Positions 8,313-18,687 are shown, numbered from the stretch's first letter. The stretch is DNA of 64,000 bases from Chitinophaga pinensis (GCA_943329075.2 CALQCM020000013.1:1-64000); one strand, 5' to 3'. Made by a program: numbers and translations. Notes: generated from the letters alone by a model not told the origin.

Positions 8313-9473
8313 ATGCGCAGACTCTGGCTCATATTCGCCCAATCCACCACCATCGGCCTGGCGGTGCTGTTCGTCGTCTCGACCCTGCGGCCGGACCTGC
8401 TGGCCTGGGGCAGCCGCCAGGGCGTCGACGTGGTCACCACGCGCGAGGCAACGCCGGCGTCTTCCGGGCAGCGCATGATGTCGTTCAGCGATGCCGTGCG
8501 CAAAGCGACTCCCGCGGTGGTGAATATTTTCACCAGCAAGGAAACCAAGGTGCCGCGTCATCCCTTCATGGATGACCCGATGTTTCGTTATTTTTTCGGC
8601 AACCAGTTCGACGCACAGACGCGACGCTCGTCGAGCCTCGGCTCCGGCGTCATCGTCAGCGACAAGGGTTACGTGCTGACCAATCATCACGTGATCGAGG
8701 CTGCAGATGAAATTGAAATCGCGCTGTCCGACACACGGCGCAGCAAGGCGCGGGTGGTCGGCACCGATCCGGAAACCGATCTCGCGGTGTTGAAAATCGA
8801 TTTGAAAAATGTGCCGTCGATCACCTTCGCGTCTTCCGATCAGGCGCGTGTCGGCGACATCGTGCTGGCGATCGGCAACCCCTACGGCGTCGGCCAGACC
8901 GTGACCTTCGGCATCGTCAGCGCGCTCGGCCGCCACCTCGGCATCAGCACCTTCGAAAACTCCATCCAGACCGATGCGGCAATCAATCCCGGCAACTCCG
9001 GTGGCGCGCTGATCGATGCCAATGGCAATCTCATCGGCATCAACAGCGCAATCTATTCGCGCACCGGCGGCTCGCAGGGCATCGGCTTTGCGATTCCGTC
9101 GAGCCTCGCCAAACTGGTGATGGAACAGATCATCGAATATGGTGTCGTCACCCGCGGCTGGGTCGGCATCGGCGTGCAGGACATCACGCCCGAACTCGCC
9201 GAATCGCTGAAGCTGGCGAAAACCAGCGGCGCGCTGATCACGGAAGTGGTGGCTGGCGGCCCCGCAGATAAAGCCGGCGTCAAACCCGGCGACGTGCTGG
9301 TCAGCGTTGCCGACAAGAACGTCGGCGACTACGCCAGCACGCTCGAAGCGATTGCCGCGCTCAAGCCCAAAACATCGGCAACGCTGAAAATCCAGCGCGA
9401 AGGCAAGGACCTGAATTTCACAGTGAACGTCGGCTTGCGGCCCAAACCGCGTCGCGAAGAACCGCCGCAATAA
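8313..9473 (+). CDS. DegS-like trypsin/PDZ serine protease (HtrA family)
   Basis: An uncleaved N-terminal anchor (residues about 3-24) puts the protease in the periplasm. The catalytic triad is visible: His126 in TNHHVIEA, Asp156 in DPETDLAVL and Ser229 in NPGNSGGAL. A single C-terminal PDZ domain (residues about 280-375) with GPADKAGVKPGDVLVS follows. One PDZ plus an anchor is the DegS architecture, which cleaves anti-sigma factors; two-PDZ DegP/DegQ is less likely. It is transcribed against tatC, with 12 bases between the stops. No strong Shine-Dalgarno precedes the ATG. Confidence 0.93.
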   Translation: MRRLWLIFAQSTTIGLAVLFVVSTLRPDLLAWGSRQGVDVVTTREATPASSGQRMMSFSDAVRKATPAVVNIFTSKETKVPRHPFMDDPMFRYFFGNQFDAQTRRSSSLGSGVIVSDKGYVLTNHHVIEAADEIEIALSDTRRSKARVVGTDPETDLAVLKIDLKNVPSITFASSDQARVGDIVLAIGNPYGVGQTVTFGIVSALGRHLGISTFENSIQTDAAINPGNSGGALIDANGNLIGINSAIYSRTGGSQGIGFAIPSSLAKLVMEQIIEYGVVTRGWVGIGVQDITPELAESLKLAKTSGALITEVVAGGPADKAGVKPGDVLVSVADKNVGDYASTLEAIAALKPKTSATLKIQREGKDLNFTVNVGLRPKPRREEPPQ

Positions 9474-9485
9474 GCGGCGCGGCGA

Positions 9486-10256
9486 TCAGTCCTGCTTCGG
9501 CGTCGATTCAGCTGCCGACTCTGTCGTTTCTGCCGCAGCCTTTTGCGCCTGCACGCCCAGCACGCGGGCGGCAATGATGCCCAGTTCGTAGAGCAGCCAC
9601 AACGGAAACGCCAAGAGCAGCTGCGACACAACGTCCGGCGGCGTCAGCACCGCGGCGACCACAAATGCGCCGACGATCACGTAAGGCCGCGCCTCGATCA
9701 ATTGCGCGACGGTAACGACGCCCATGCGCACCAGCAGAATCACGGCGACCGGGATTTCAAAAGTGACGCCGAACACCACAAACATGCCGAGCACAAAGCT
9801 GAAATATTTGTCGATGTCGGTCATCCACGCCACGCCGTCGGGCGCGAACGAGGCCAGCACCTTGAAGGCGAGCGGGAAGACAACAAAATAAGCGAACGAC
9901 ATGCCGGCCAGAAACAGCACCGAACTGGTAAAGACCAGCGGCAGCACCAGACGTTTTTCATGAGCATACAGGCCGGGCGCAACGAAGGCCCACATCTGGT
10001 AGAGCAGGTATGGCATGACGATCATCACCGCCACCAGCGCGGTGACCTTGAGCGGCACGAGAAACACGCCGACGACGTCGGTGGCGATCATCTGTCCGCC
10101 CGCCGGCAGCACTGCCAGCAGCGGCTGCGCCAGCAGCGTATACAAATCCTTCGCCCACGGAAACAGGCAGAGGAACACAATCGTCACGGCGAGCAGGCCG
10201 CGCAACAGGCGGTCGCGCAGCTCGATCAGGTGGGAAATAAAAGTATCCTGGGTCAT
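9486..10256 (-). CDS. tatC: Sec-independent protein translocase TatC
   Basis: TatC is the six-helix receptor for twin-arginine signal peptides. The conserved FISHLIELRDRLLR N-terminus, the FWAFVAPGLY-like segment (YQMWAFVAPGLYAHEK) and the FGVTFEIPV loop are present. The start at 10256 (MTQD) is the family start; the longer frame adds 71 Arg-rich residues that are an out-of-frame reading of tatB. A hydrophilic C-terminal tail of about 25 residues is rich in Ala and Glu. It lies 19 bases after tatB in tatA-tatB-tatC. Confidence 0.97.
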   Translation of the reverse strand: MTQDTFISHLIELRDRLLRGLLAVTIVFLCLFPWAKDLYTLLAQPLLAVLPAGGQMIATDVVGVFLVPLKVTALVAVMIVMPYLLYQMWAFVAPGLYAHEKRLVLPLVFTSSVLFLAGMSFAYFVVFPLAFKVLASFAPDGVAWMTDIDKYFSFVLGMFVVFGVTFEIPVAVILLVRMGVVTVAQLIEARPYVIVGAFVVAAVLTPPDVVSQLLLAFPLWLLYELGIIAARVLGVQAQKAAAETTESAAESTPKQD

Positions 10257-10275
10257 GTTTGTGCCAGCGTGCGCT

Positions 10276-10740
10276 TCACGCCTGCTTCTGCGCGGCGGCC
10301 GGCGGCGCCGCTTCCAGCCCGAGTTCCAGCTGCGGCTTGGCCGCAACAGCCTCGGCAGGCGGCGCATCAGCCACCGGCAGGTCCGCAGCAAGCGGTGCTT
10401 CGGCCGGTGGTTCCGCAAGTGCCGGCGTTTCGACCGGTTCAGCGAGTGCCGCCGACGCATCGGCCGCAACTTTGTTCAATTCGCTCTCGGTACTGCTGAT
10501 TTGCGTGGTGACGCTGGTTTCGATCGCGCGCGCGGCGTCTTCCACAGTGGCCTGCAGTTTGCGCAGTTCCTCGAGTTCCATTTCACGCGAGATGTCGGAT
10601 TTGACGTCATTGACGTAGCGCTGCATGCGGCCGAATAAATGGCCGAGCGTGCGCGCAACCTTGGGCAGACGCTCAGGGCCGATCACGATCAACGCGACCA
10701 CCGCGACGACCAGCATCTCGGAAAATCCGATATCAAACAT
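10276..10740 (-). CDS. tatB: Sec-independent protein translocase TatB
   Basis: The protein starts with the TatB signature MFDIGFSEMLVVAVVALIVIGPERLP: one membrane helix with the conserved Glu, then an amphipathic helix (KVARTLGHLFGRMQRYVNDV). A long acidic, Ala/Pro-rich tail makes 154 residues. TatB forms the substrate-receptor complex with TatC. It lies 77 bases after tatA. Confidence 0.97.
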   Translation of the reverse strand: MFDIGFSEMLVVAVVALIVIGPERLPKVARTLGHLFGRMQRYVNDVKSDISREMELEELRKLQATVEDAARAIETSVTTQISSTESELNKVAADASAALAEPVETPALAEPPAEAPLAADLPVADAPPAEAVAAKPQLELGLEAAPPAAAQKQA

Positions 10741-10817
10741 GCGCTGTGCTGTGCTGAGTAAAGAGGGTGGGGATGGCTGGAACAGGCGGACGGGCGGCCC
10801 GCCTCAGGCGGTTCGCA

Positions 10818-11054
10818 TTACGACTTCGACGTCGTTTCCTTCTTCACTTCGCCCTCGATGGTTTGACCCGTCGAGGTCGCGGCGATTTCCGCCTTGGCCT
10901 GGGCGGCGGCCTCGTCGCCGGATTTCATGCCATCCTTGAAGCCCTTCACCGCACCGCCGACATCGGCGCCGAGGTTGCGCAGTTTCTTGGTGCCGAAAAT
11001 CAACACGACGACGACCAGAACGATCAGCCAGTGCCAGATGCTCAGTGAACCCAT
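10818..11054 (-). CDS. tatA: Sec-independent protein translocase TatA
   Basis: This 78-residue protein has the TatA pattern: [21 protein letters not shown], then the [20 protein letters not shown] amphipathic helix, and a charged tail. TatA oligomerises to let folded substrates pass. The gene follows hisE by 33 bases, the usual hisIE-tatABC order of betaproteobacteria, so it is probably read from the hisI side. Confidence 0.97.
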   Translation of the reverse strand: MGSLSIWHWLIVLVVVVLIFGTKKLRNLGADVGGAVKGFKDGMKSGDEAAAQAKAEIAATSTGQTIEGEVKKETTSKS

Positions 11055-11087
11055 GTCTCTGCTCCTATTGCAATTCGAATTCGCGCG

Positions 11088-11408
11088 TTACTTGCGGGCG
11101 GCTTTCTCGTCAATGCCGGAAATGCCTTCACGGCGCTGCAGTTCGGCCAGCACGTCGTCGCTATTCAGGCCGTGCCACGCCAGCAATACCATGCTGTGAA
11201 ACCACAAATCGGCCATTTCGCGCACCACATGCAGTTTATCACCGTCCTTGGACGCCAGCAGCGTTTCAGTCGCCTCCTCGGCGACTTTGCGCAAAACGGC
11301 GTCATGCCCCTTGGCGAACAGGCTCGCCACGTAGGAACTGTTCGCCTCGGCGCCGCGGCGCGCAGCGATGGTTTCCGACAAGCGGCGCAGAATTTCCGTA
11401 TCGATCAT
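11088..11408 (-). CDS. hisE: phosphoribosyl-ATP diphosphatase HisE
   Basis: HisE hydrolyses phosphoribosyl-ATP to phosphoribosyl-AMP, the second step of histidine synthesis. The MazG-like helical fold is visible with [24 protein letters not shown] and the metal-binding acidic residues in EEATE and [10 protein letters not shown]. At 106 residues it has normal length. Its ATG overlaps the hisI stop (ATGA), so the two consecutive enzymes are coupled. Confidence 0.97.
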   Translation of the reverse strand: MIDTEILRRLSETIAARRGAEANSSYVASLFAKGHDAVLRKVAEEATETLLASKDGDKLHVVREMADLWFHSMVLLAWHGLNSDDVLAELQRREGISGIDEKAARK

Positions 11409-11791
11409 TTGTAGATCTCCCGCGGATCTTTCAATACCGCGTCCTTTTCAACCCACTGGTCGCCGGCCAGCTCGCGATAAAAGCAACTTTCCCGGCCGGT
11501 GTGGCAGGCAATCCCGCCGTCCTGCGCGATGGCCAGCAGAATAACATCGGCGTCGCAATCGATGCGGATGCTCTTGACCTTCTGCACATGCCCTGATTCT
11601 TCGCCCTTGTGCCAGAGCTTGCCGCGCGAACGCGACCAGTAATGCGCCTCGCCGGTTGCCTGCGTTTTGGCGAGCGCCTCGCGGTTCATCCAGGCGAACA
11701 TCAGCACGCGGCCGCTCGCCGCGTCCTGCGCGATCGCGGGTGCCAAGCCTTCCGCCGTCCACTGTATTGCTTCAAGCCATTGCGCAGTCAT
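11405..11791 (-). CDS. hisI: phosphoribosyl-AMP cyclohydrolase HisI
   Basis: HisI opens the adenine ring of phosphoribosyl-AMP, the third step of histidine synthesis. Family motifs are [29 protein letters not shown], the metal-binding DCDADVILL and the Zn-site Cys residues in [14 protein letters not shown]. The ATG at 11791 (MTAQ) is chosen because the upstream extension is not conserved in the family. It is now the first gene of hisI-hisE-tatABC, cut off from hisF by a plus-strand CMD gene, so it needs its own promoter in the 223-base gap. Confidence 0.97.
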   Translation of the reverse strand: MTAQWLEAIQWTAEGLAPAIAQDAASGRVLMFAWMNREALAKTQATGEAHYWSRSRGKLWHKGEESGHVQKVKSIRIDCDADVILLAIAQDGGIACHTGRESCFYRELAGDQWVEKDAVLKDPREIYK

Positions 11792-12014
11792 GATGAATTC
11801 CGATGAACAGGCATGAGGATACCGCATTCAGTAATGGCTGGGCAGCGTCCGCAGATATCAACGCATGCTTCGCAGAAGTGTCAATGCGTCAACGCTTCGC
11901 AGCGGCCGCAATATTGATCGGAAATGATAGGATGCCTTGCCTGATCGCACGCGTTTAGTCGATCAGCAACAATCAATCGCGGGCCCATTACCCGCCGTTT
12001 TGGAGGCAGTCGCA

Positions 12015-12560
12015 ATGGCAGAACCCAGCCGCATCAAGGAAATTCCCGAAACCGACATGACCACCGAGCAGCAAAAGGTGTTCGCCGACCTGCTGGCCGG
12101 GCGCGGCAAGCTGTTGGCGCCCTACAAGATCTGGATCCATTCGCCGCGGCTGGCGGCGGCGCTCGAAACCATCGGCACCTTTCTCAACAAGAAGGGCTCG
12201 CTCTGCGAGCGCGAGGTCGAGCTCGTCATCTGCATCATCGCCAACCACTGGAAGAGCGAATACGTGTGGGCGGCGCATGTGAACATCTGCTTGAAACTCG
12301 GTTATGCGCAGAGCGTGTTCGAGGCCATGCGCGCGGGCAAGACGCCGGTGTTCGACAACCAGCGCGAGCGCGCGATATTCGATCTGGCTGCCATCGCGAT
12401 GGCGCCGGGCGCCGGCTCCGACGAGGTATATGATCGCGCCGAGAGGCTGCTCGGCCGCAACGGCATCGCCGAAGTGCTGGGGCTATTGGGTTATTACAGC
12501 TCGGTGGCGATGGGGATGAAGCTGCACCGCGTGCCGGTGCGGGTGCCGTCACCCGTTTAA
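12015..12560 (+). CDS. CMD-family protein inserted between hisF and hisI
   Basis: This 181-residue helical protein resembles the CMD/AhpD family in its extended form. Segments such as YKIWIHSPRLAAALETIG, REVELVICIIANHWKSEYVWAAHVN and GLLGYYSSVAMGMKL match the layout of the 1809-2447 gene. It has no CxxC, so peroxidase activity is unlikely. The ATG at 12015 is chosen because GGAGG (12002-12006) lies 8 bases upstream. It runs against the his genes and ends 13 bases from the hisF stop. It appears to have split an ancestral hisGDCBHAFIE run. Confidence 0.8.
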   Translation: MAEPSRIKEIPETDMTTEQQKVFADLLAGRGKLLAPYKIWIHSPRLAAALETIGTFLNKKGSLCEREVELVICIIANHWKSEYVWAAHVNICLKLGYAQSVFEAMRAGKTPVFDNQRERAIFDLAAIAMAPGAGSDEVYDRAERLLGRNGIAEVLGLLGYYSSVAMGMKLHRVPVRVPSPV

Positions 12561-12573
12561 CGACGCAGTGCGG

Positions 12574-13341
12574 CTAGAGCCGCACTTCAATGCCGCGTGA
12601 GGCCATCAACTGCTTGGCCTGCTGCACGGTGAATTCACCGTAGTGAAAAATGCTGGCGGCAAGCACGGCGTCGGCGTGACCGAGCGCGATGCCGTCGGCG
12701 AGATGTTCGAGCGTACCGACGCCGCCGCTGGCGATCACCGGAATATCCAGCGCGTCGGCAAACGCGCGCGTCAGCTCAAGGTCGAAGCCGATGCGCGTGC
12801 CGTCGCGGTCCATGCTGGTCAACAGAATTTCCCCGGCACCGAGGCGCTGCAGGTCCAGCCCCCATTCACTGGCATCGCGGCCGGTGGGTTTGCGCCCGCC
12901 GTGCGTGAAAACTTCCCAGCGCGGCGCGCCTTCGCCCGGCATGCGCCGCGCATCGACGGCGCCGACGATGCATTGCGCGCCGTAACGCGCACTTGCATCG
13001 GCCACCAGTTGCGGGTTCTGCACGGCGGCGGTGTTGATGCTGACCTTGTCGGCGCCGGCATTCAGCAGCCGCCGCACATCGGCCACCGCGCGCACGCCGC
13101 CGCCGACGGTGAGCGGGATGAACACCTGTGCCGCCACCGCTTCGATGATCGGCAGAATCAGGTCTCGCTCGTCACTGCTGGCGGTGATGTCAAGAAAGGT
13201 GAGTTCGTCGGCGCCCTGCTCGTCGTAACGCGCCGCCACTTCGACCGGATCACCGGCGTCGCGCAGACCGACGAAGTTGACGCCCTTGACCACGCGGCCG
13301 GCTTTAACGTCGAGACAGGGGATGATGCGTTTGGCCAGCAT
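12574..13341 (-). CDS. hisF: imidazole glycerol phosphate synthase cyclase subunit HisF
   Basis: HisF takes ammonia from HisH and closes the imidazole ring. The (beta/alpha)8 barrel is clear, with catalytic Asp residues in [14 protein letters not shown] and ITSMDRDGT, phosphate-binding GGGVRA and ASGGVG. The start at MLAKRIIPC (13341) is the family start. A heptanucleotide tandem repeat ends 2 bases before this ATG and leaves no Shine-Dalgarno. A TTG start at 13383 would translate the repeat. Confidence 0.96.
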   Translation of the reverse strand: MLAKRIIPCLDVKAGRVVKGVNFVGLRDAGDPVEVAARYDEQGADELTFLDITASSDERDLILPIIEAVAAQVFIPLTVGGGVRAVADVRRLLNAGADKVSINTAAVQNPQLVADASARYGAQCIVGAVDARRMPGEGAPRWEVFTHGGRKPTGRDASEWGLDLQRLGAGEILLTSMDRDGTRIGFDLELTRAFADALDIPVIASGGVGTLEHLADGIALGHADAVLAASIFHYGEFTVQQAKQLMASRGIEVRL

Positions 13342-13343
13342 GC

Positions 13344-13378
13344 AGGATTGAGGACTGAGGATCGAGGATCGAGGATTG
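13344..13378. repeat. five-copy 7-bp tandem repeat at the hisF start
   Basis: Five consecutive units AGGATTG, AGGACTG, AGGATCG, AGGATCG, AGGATTG fill this stretch exactly. On the coding strand they read as pyrimidine-rich TCCT units ending 2 bases before the hisF ATG, where a ribosome-binding site would normally be. A copy-number change would alter the leader length. Confidence 0.9.
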
Positions 13379-13418
13379 AGCAAACCAGCGGTTTTAACTC
13401 AATCCCCGATCCGCCATC

Positions 13419-14165
13419 CTATTTTTTCTGGGACAGTTTATCGGCGAGCTTCTGCGCGGCCGCAAAATCGAGCGTGCCCTGATACACCGCGCGGCCGGTG
13501 ATCGCACCCATGATGCCTTCGGATTCGACCTTGCACAGCGCTGTGACGTCATCGAGATTGGCGACGCCGCCGCTGGCAATGATCGGCATGGTCAGATCTT
13601 TGGCCAGCGCTACCGTGGCTTCGATATTGACGCCGGTCAACATGCCGTCGCGACCGATGTCGGTGTAGATCAGCGCCTCGGCGCCGTATTCCTCGAATTT
13701 TTTCGCCAGATCGACCACATCGTGGCCGGTCATTTTCGACCAGCCGTCGACCGCCACCTTGCCGTCGCGGGCATCAAGCCCGACATAAACGTGGCCGGTG
13801 AAGGCGCTGCAGGCATCGTGCAGAAAGCCCGGCGTTTTGACCGCGGCGGTGCCGATGATGACGTAGCTGATGCCCATATCCAGATAACGCTCGATGGTAT
13901 CGAGATCGCGGATGCCGCCGCCAAGCTGGACCGGTATCGCACCGTTGACGCCTTCGAGGATCGCCTTGATCCCCGCTTCGTTTTTCGGTTTGCCGGCGGC
14001 CGCACCGTTGAGATCAACGACGTGCAGGCGCCGCGCGCCCTGCTTGACCCACTGCGCGGCCATGGCCGCGGGATCGTCGGAGAAAATCGTGGCATCGTCC
14101 ATGTCGCCCTGTTTCAGGCGCACACACTTGCCGTCCTTGAGATCAATCGCCGGGATGATCAGCAT
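13419..14165 (-). CDS. hisA: ProFAR isomerase HisA
   Basis: HisA catalyses the Amadori isomerisation that makes PRFAR, the substrate of HisH/HisF. The barrel motifs [34 protein letters not shown] and the catalytic-Asp strand [11 protein letters not shown] are present. The start at 14165 is the family start (MLIIPAIDL). The protein is 248 residues, and 77 bases separate it from hisF. Confidence 0.97.
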   Translation of the reverse strand: MLIIPAIDLKDGKCVRLKQGDMDDATIFSDDPAAMAAQWVKQGARRLHVVDLNGAAAGKPKNEAGIKAILEGVNGAIPVQLGGGIRDLDTIERYLDMGISYVIIGTAAVKTPGFLHDACSAFTGHVYVGLDARDGKVAVDGWSKMTGHDVVDLAKKFEEYGAEALIYTDIGRDGMLTGVNIEATVALAKDLTMPIIASGGVANLDDVTALCKVESEGIMGAITGRAVYQGTLDFAAAQKLADKLSQKK

Positions 14166-14301
14166 GCTGCGTGATTGCTTTGTGGTTTTTGAAAAATCGG
14201 ATGGGCGCCGCGAAGTCGGCGATGGAAGAAAACGATGGCGGCATTGTAAAAAGAAGGCGACTGCACATCTTGAAAGTTTGTGTTGGTCATCATACACCAC
14301 G

Positions 14302-14967
14302 TCATTTGCGTTCGCCTAGTGGCATGCTACGGGGCTGCCAGCCGACAAAATTGGCCAGCAGCCGGAGTCCGGCGGCCGCACTTTTTTCCGGGTGAAACTG
14401 GGCCGCAAACACGTTGTCCCGCGCAATCGCGCAGGTAAACGGGTGCGGATAGTCGGTCTCGCCCGCGACCAGCGCGCGGTCGGCGGTTTCAACGTAATAA
14501 CTGTGCACGAAATAAAAGCGCGCACCGTCGTCGATGCCCGCCCACAACGGGTGCGGCTGCAACTGGCGCACGCCGTTCCAGCCCATGTGCGGCACCTTAA
14601 GGCGCGCGCCGGCGGCGTCGACCATGGCATCGGCGGCGAATTTCCGTACGTGGCCCGCAAACAGACCGAGACCGGCAACACCGCCCTCGTCGCTACGCTC
14701 GAACAGCATCTGCAAACCGATGCAGATGCCGAGAAAGGGTTTGCTGCGCGCGGCGTCGAGCACGGCTGCGCGCAGCCCGCGCGCGTCCATCTCGCGCATG
14801 CAATCGGGCATCGCGCCCTGCCCCGGGAACACCACCCGTCCGGCGCGCGCGACTTCCGCCGGATCAGCGGTCACGCAGACCGTAAGTCCCGGCGCAACAT
14901 GCTCGATCGCTTTCGAGACCGAGCGCAGATTGCCCATGCCGTAATCAATGACGGCGACGTCAGCCAT
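14302..14967 (-). CDS. hisH: imidazole glycerol phosphate synthase glutaminase subunit HisH
   Basis: HisH is a class I glutamine amidotransferase that feeds ammonia to HisF. Its catalytic triad is visible: Cys in [10 protein letters not shown], and His and Glu in AAQFHPEKS. The N-terminal [13 protein letters not shown] is typical. At 221 residues it has normal length. It lies 33 bases after hisB and 136 bases before hisA. Confidence 0.97.
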   Translation of the reverse strand: MADVAVIDYGMGNLRSVSKAIEHVAPGLTVCVTADPAEVARAGRVVFPGQGAMPDCMREMDARGLRAAVLDAARSKPFLGICIGLQMLFERSDEGGVAGLGLFAGHVRKFAADAMVDAAGARLKVPHMGWNGVRQLQPHPLWAGIDDGARFYFVHSYYVETADRALVAGETDYPHPFTCAIARDNVFAAQFHPEKSAAAGLRLLANFVGWQPRSMPLGERK

Positions 14968-15000
14968 AGTGTGGTTTACCGCGCGACAGACAGATTGGAA

Positions 15001-15588
15001 TTAAAGAGTGCCCTTGGTCGAAGGCACGCCCTGCATGCGCAGATCAACCTCGACCGCCATGCGCAGCGCGCGCCCGAACGCCTTGAACACCGTCTCGGCC
15101 TGGTGGTGCGCATTGTCGCCGCGCAAATTGTCGACGTGCAGCGTAACCAGGGCGTGGTTGGTAAAGCCCTGGAAAAATTCGTGCGCCAGGTCAACGTCAA
15201 ATTCGCCGATGCGCGCGCGCACGAAATCGACTTTGAATTCGAGGCCCGGTCGCCCGGACAGATCGACGACCACACGCGACAACGCCTCGTCGAGCGGCAC
15301 ATAGGAATGGCCGTAGCGGCGCACGCCCTTTTTATCGCCGACCGCTTTGGCAAACGCCTGGCCGAAGGTAATACCGATGTCTTCAACCGTGTGGTGCGCG
15401 TCGATGTGCAGATCGCCCTTCGCCGCGACATTCAGATCGAACACGCCGTGGCGCGCGATCTGTTCGAGCATGTGGTCGAGAAAAGGCACGCCAGTGGCCA
15501 GCGTGGACTTGCCGCTGCCGTCGAGATTGATCGAAACGCTGATCTGCGTTTCATTGGTATTGCGGGTGACCTGCGCCTGGCGTGCCAT
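15001..15588 (-). CDS. hisB: imidazoleglycerol-phosphate dehydratase HisB (monofunctional)
   Basis: The 195-residue protein has the Mn-binding HisB motifs [25 protein letters not shown] and [17 protein letters not shown]. There is no N-terminal HisN phosphatase domain, so histidinol phosphatase must be encoded elsewhere. It lies 102 bases after hisC in the his run. Confidence 0.97.
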   Translation of the reverse strand: MARQAQVTRNTNETQISVSINLDGSGKSTLATGVPFLDHMLEQIARHGVFDLNVAAKGDLHIDAHHTVEDIGITFGQAFAKAVGDKKGVRRYGHSYVPLDEALSRVVVDLSGRPGLEFKVDFVRARIGEFDVDLAHEFFQGFTNHALVTLHVDNLRGDNAHHQAETVFKAFGRALRMAVEVDLRMQGVPSTKGTL

Positions 15589-15690
15589 GATTTTCGCGAA
15601 CCTTAAATTGCGTACTGTTCCAACCAGTATAAAGGAAGCACCGGTTCAATGCTTTTTGCGCCGCGCGGGAACGAACCCACCGGTGGCGCC

Positions 15691-16749
15691 CTAAACGATT
15701 TCACGCAAGGCATCGACCAAACCCGCGCATTGTTCATCCGTGCCGACAGTGATGCGCAGATACGGCGACACGCGCTGCGGATGACGAAAGTGCCGCACGA
15801 TGATACTGCGTTCGCGCAGTTTCGCCGCGATGTCCGCCCCGTCGCGCCCCGGAAAGCGCGCGAAAATAAAATTCGCCGCCGAGGGCAGCACCTCGAAACC
15901 CAGGCCCTGCAGCGCGGCGACCAGCGTCGTACGGGTGGCGGCGACCTTCTGGCAGATGCCGGCGAAATACGCCTCGTCTTCCATCGCCGCCGCAGCGCCG
16001 GCCTGCGCGAAACGATCGAGCGGGTAGGAATTGAAACTGTCCTTGACGCGATTGAGCGCCTCGATCAGTTGCGGATGGCCCGTCGCGTAACCGACGCGCA
16101 ATCCGGCCAGCGCGTGCGACTTCGACAGCGTGTGCGTCACCAGCAGTTGCGGATATTTTTTCACCAGCGGCACGCAGGACTCGCCGCCGAAAGCGACATA
16201 GGCCTCGTCGATCACCACCACCGAGGCGGGGTTCGCCTGCAGCAGTCGCTCAATTTCGGACACCGGCAACAGGCGGCCCGTCGGCGCATTCGGGTTCGGA
16301 AAAATGATGCCGCCGTTGGGGCGCAGGTAATCATCGACCTTGATTTCAAATGCGGCGCCCAGCGGCACCGGCGTGAATTCGATGCCGTACAACCCGCAGT
16401 ACACCGGGTAAAAGCTGTAGGTGATGTCGGGAAACAGCACCGGCGCATCGTGTTTGAGCAAGGCGAGGAAGACGTGCGCGAGCACCTCGTCGGAACCGTT
16501 GCCGACGAACACCTGATCCGCGGTCAAACCGTGGCGCGCAGCAATCGCTGCACGCAGTTTGTCGCTGCCCGGGTCCGGATACAACCGCAGCGTGTCACCG
16601 ACTTCAGCGCGCAGCGCATCGAGCACGCGGCGGCTCGGTCCGTACGGATTTTCATTGGTGTTGAGTTTCACCAGGTTCGGCAACTTTGGCTGCTCACCCG
16701 GCACGTAGGGCGTCAGTCCGTGCACCACCTTGCTCCAATATCGGTTCAT
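15691..16749 (-). CDS. hisC: histidinol-phosphate aminotransferase HisC
   Basis: This PLP-dependent class II aminotransferase converts imidazole acetol phosphate to histidinol phosphate. Motifs include [34 protein letters not shown] and the PLP-lysine region [18 protein letters not shown]. At 352 residues it is full length. It lies 7 bases after the hisD stop. Confidence 0.97.
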   Translation of the reverse strand: MNRYWSKVVHGLTPYVPGEQPKLPNLVKLNTNENPYGPSRRVLDALRAEVGDTLRLYPDPGSDKLRAAIAARHGLTADQVFVGNGSDEVLAHVFLALLKHDAPVLFPDITYSFYPVYCGLYGIEFTPVPLGAAFEIKVDDYLRPNGGIIFPNPNAPTGRLLPVSEIERLLQANPASVVVIDEAYVAFGGESCVPLVKKYPQLLVTHTLSKSHALAGLRVGYATGHPQLIEALNRVKDSFNSYPLDRFAQAGAAAAMEDEAYFAGICQKVAATRTTLVAALQGLGFEVLPSAANFIFARFPGRDGADIAAKLRERSIIVRHFRHPQRVSPYLRITVGTDEQCAGLVDALREIV

Positions 16750-16756
16750 CGGCGGC

Positions 16757-18055
16757 TCACCTCATCCGATATTCGGCGGAGCGCGCGTGTGCCGTCAGGC
16801 CTTCGCCGCGTGCGAGTTCGGAGGCAATCGCGCCGAGCCGTTTCGCCCCGGCCGCCGAGACGCCGATCACGCTGCTGCGTTTCTGAAAATCGTAGACGCC
16901 CAGCGGCGACGAGAAGCGCGCGGTGCGCGAGGTCGGCAGCACGTGGTTGGGTCCCGCACAATAATCGCCGAGCGCCTCGGAGGTATAGCTGCCGAGGAAG
17001 ATGGCGCCGGCATTGCGGATTTTCGGCAACCAGGCTTCGGCATCGGCCACCGACAACTCCAGATGCTCGGGCGCGATGCGATTGGCAATCGCACAGGCCT
17101 CGTCGAGATCACGCACCAGTATCATCGCGCCGCGATTTTCCAGCGAGGCGCGGATCACCGCCTGCCGCGGCATGTCGGCCAACTGGCGTTCGATACTGGC
17201 AGCCACGCGATCGAGGTACGCGGCATCCGGTGCCAACAAAATCGCCTGCGCGAGTTCATCGTGTTCGGCCTGCGAAAAGAGATCCATCGCAATCCAGTCG
17301 GGATCGGTCCTGCCGTCGGCGATGATGAGAATTTCCGACGGCCCGGCGACCATGTCGATGCCGACCATGCCGAAGACGCGGCGCTTGGCCGCGGCAACGT
17401 AGGCATTGCCCGGGCCGACGATTTTGTCCACCGCCGGAATGGTGGCGGTGCCGTAGGCGAGTGCGGCCACCGCCTGCGCGCCACCAACCGTGAACACGCG
17501 GTCGACGCCGGCCAGTGCCGCCGCCGCCAGTACCAGCGCATTGCGCTCGCCGCCGGGTGTGGGCACCACCATGATGATTTCATCGACGCCGGCGACTTTC
17601 GCCGGCAGCGCGTTCATCAGCACCGATGACGGGTAGGCGGCCTTGCCGCCGGGCACGTAAATGCCAACGCGTGCGAGCGGCGTGACCTGCTGGCCGAGGC
17701 GCGTGCCGTCTTCATCGGTGTAGCTCCACGATTGCGCCAGCTGCCGCTCGTGATAACCGCGCACGCGCGCGGCGGCCGTTTCAAGCGCCGCGCGTTGTGT
17801 CGCCGGCAAACCGTTTAACGCGCGCTGCAGTTCGTCGCGCGGAATTTCGAGCTGGTTGGCCGCAGCGACTGCAACGCGATCGAAGCGTTTTGTATAGTCG
17901 AGCAGTGCGGCGTCACCGCGCTGTTTGACGTCGTCGAGAATAGCCGCTACCGCGGCATCGACCGCGGGGTCCTGCGCCGACTCGAAGGACAGCAGCGCGG
18001 CCAGACGCGCAGCAAAATCCGGCGCGCTGGAAGCGAGCCGTTTCAGCGCAATCAT
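16757..18055 (-). CDS. hisD: histidinol dehydrogenase HisD
   Basis: HisD oxidises histidinol twice to histidine with NAD+ and a Zn ion. The family strand [26 protein letters not shown], the VGPGNAYV and VAGPSEILI motifs and the Zn-ligand segment SQAEHDE are present, as is NHVLPTS near the C-terminus. At 432 residues it is normal. The start overlaps the hisG stop (ATGA). Confidence 0.97.
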   Translation of the reverse strand: MIALKRLASSAPDFAARLAALLSFESAQDPAVDAAVAAILDDVKQRGDAALLDYTKRFDRVAVAAANQLEIPRDELQRALNGLPATQRAALETAAARVRGYHERQLAQSWSYTDEDGTRLGQQVTPLARVGIYVPGGKAAYPSSVLMNALPAKVAGVDEIIMVVPTPGGERNALVLAAAALAGVDRVFTVGGAQAVAALAYGTATIPAVDKIVGPGNAYVAAAKRRVFGMVGIDMVAGPSEILIIADGRTDPDWIAMDLFSQAEHDELAQAILLAPDAAYLDRVAASIERQLADMPRQAVIRASLENRGAMILVRDLDEACAIANRIAPEHLELSVADAEAWLPKIRNAGAIFLGSYTSEALGDYCAGPNHVLPTSRTARFSSPLGVYDFQKRSSVIGVSAAGAKRLGAIASELARGEGLTAHARSAEYRMR

Positions 18056-18687
18056 CGAACGGCCTTCTTCAGCCTGTCCAGCAACGGCTGGATCGCCGCG
18101 CGCTTGAGTTTGTAGGCCGCCTGGTTGACGACGAGACGTGAGCTGATTTGCGCAATCTCCTCGACGGCAACGAGATCATTCGCCTTCAGCGTATTGCCGG
18201 TGCTGACCAGATCGACAATCGCGTCGGCCAGCCCGGTCAGCGGTGCGAGTTCCATCGAGCCGTAGAGCTTGATCAGATCGACGTGCACACCCTTGGCGGC
18301 AAAGTGTTCGCGCGCCGTCTGCAGATATTTGCTGGCCACACGCAGCCGCGCGCCGGAGCGCACCGCCTGTTCGTAGTCGAAACCGCGCCGCACCGCCACC
18401 ATCAGGCGGCAGCGCGCGATTTTCAGATCGAGCGGCTGATACAGGCCGCTGCCGTCGAATTCCGCCAGCACGTCGCCACCGACCACGCCGAGATCGGCCG
18501 CGCCGTACTGCACATAGGTCGGCACATCAGTGGCACGCACAATGATGAGCCGCACGTCGGGCCGCGAGGTCGGAATGATGAGCTTGCGCGATTCATCCGG
18601 GTGTTCGGACGGCACGACACCCGCTGCCTCCAGCAACGGCAGCGTTTCCTCGAGAATGCGTCCCTTGGACAAGGCAAGACTGATCAC
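18052..18687 (-). CDS. hisG: ATP phosphoribosyltransferase HisG, short form
   Basis: HisG makes the first and feedback-controlled step. At 211 residues, with no C-terminal ACT-like domain, it is the short HisGS form that normally needs the regulatory partner HisZ. HisZ is not encoded in this window. Conserved parts are [39 protein letters not shown] and [16 protein letters not shown]. It heads the his run, 93 bases after the MlaF-like gene. Confidence 0.97.
   Translation of the reverse strand: MISLALSKGRILEETLPLLEAAGVVPSEHPDESRKLIIPTSRPDVRLIIVRATDVPTYVQYGAADLGVVGGDVLAEFDGSGLYQPLDLKIARCRLMVAVRRGFDYEQAVRSGARLRVASKYLQTAREHFAAKGVHVDLIKLYGSMELAPLTGLADAIVDLVSTGNTLKANDLVAVEEIAQISSRLVVNQAAYKLKRAAIQPLLDRLKKAVR

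Noticed and set aside
8289-9470. 393-residue frame opposite the DegS-like gene
   Set aside because: It covers the protease exactly and lacks any family motif, while the plus-strand protein has a full catalytic triad.
15649-17325. 558-residue open frame opposite hisC and hisD
   Set aside because: It runs antisense to two complete histidine enzymes and has Arg-rich low-complexity composition.
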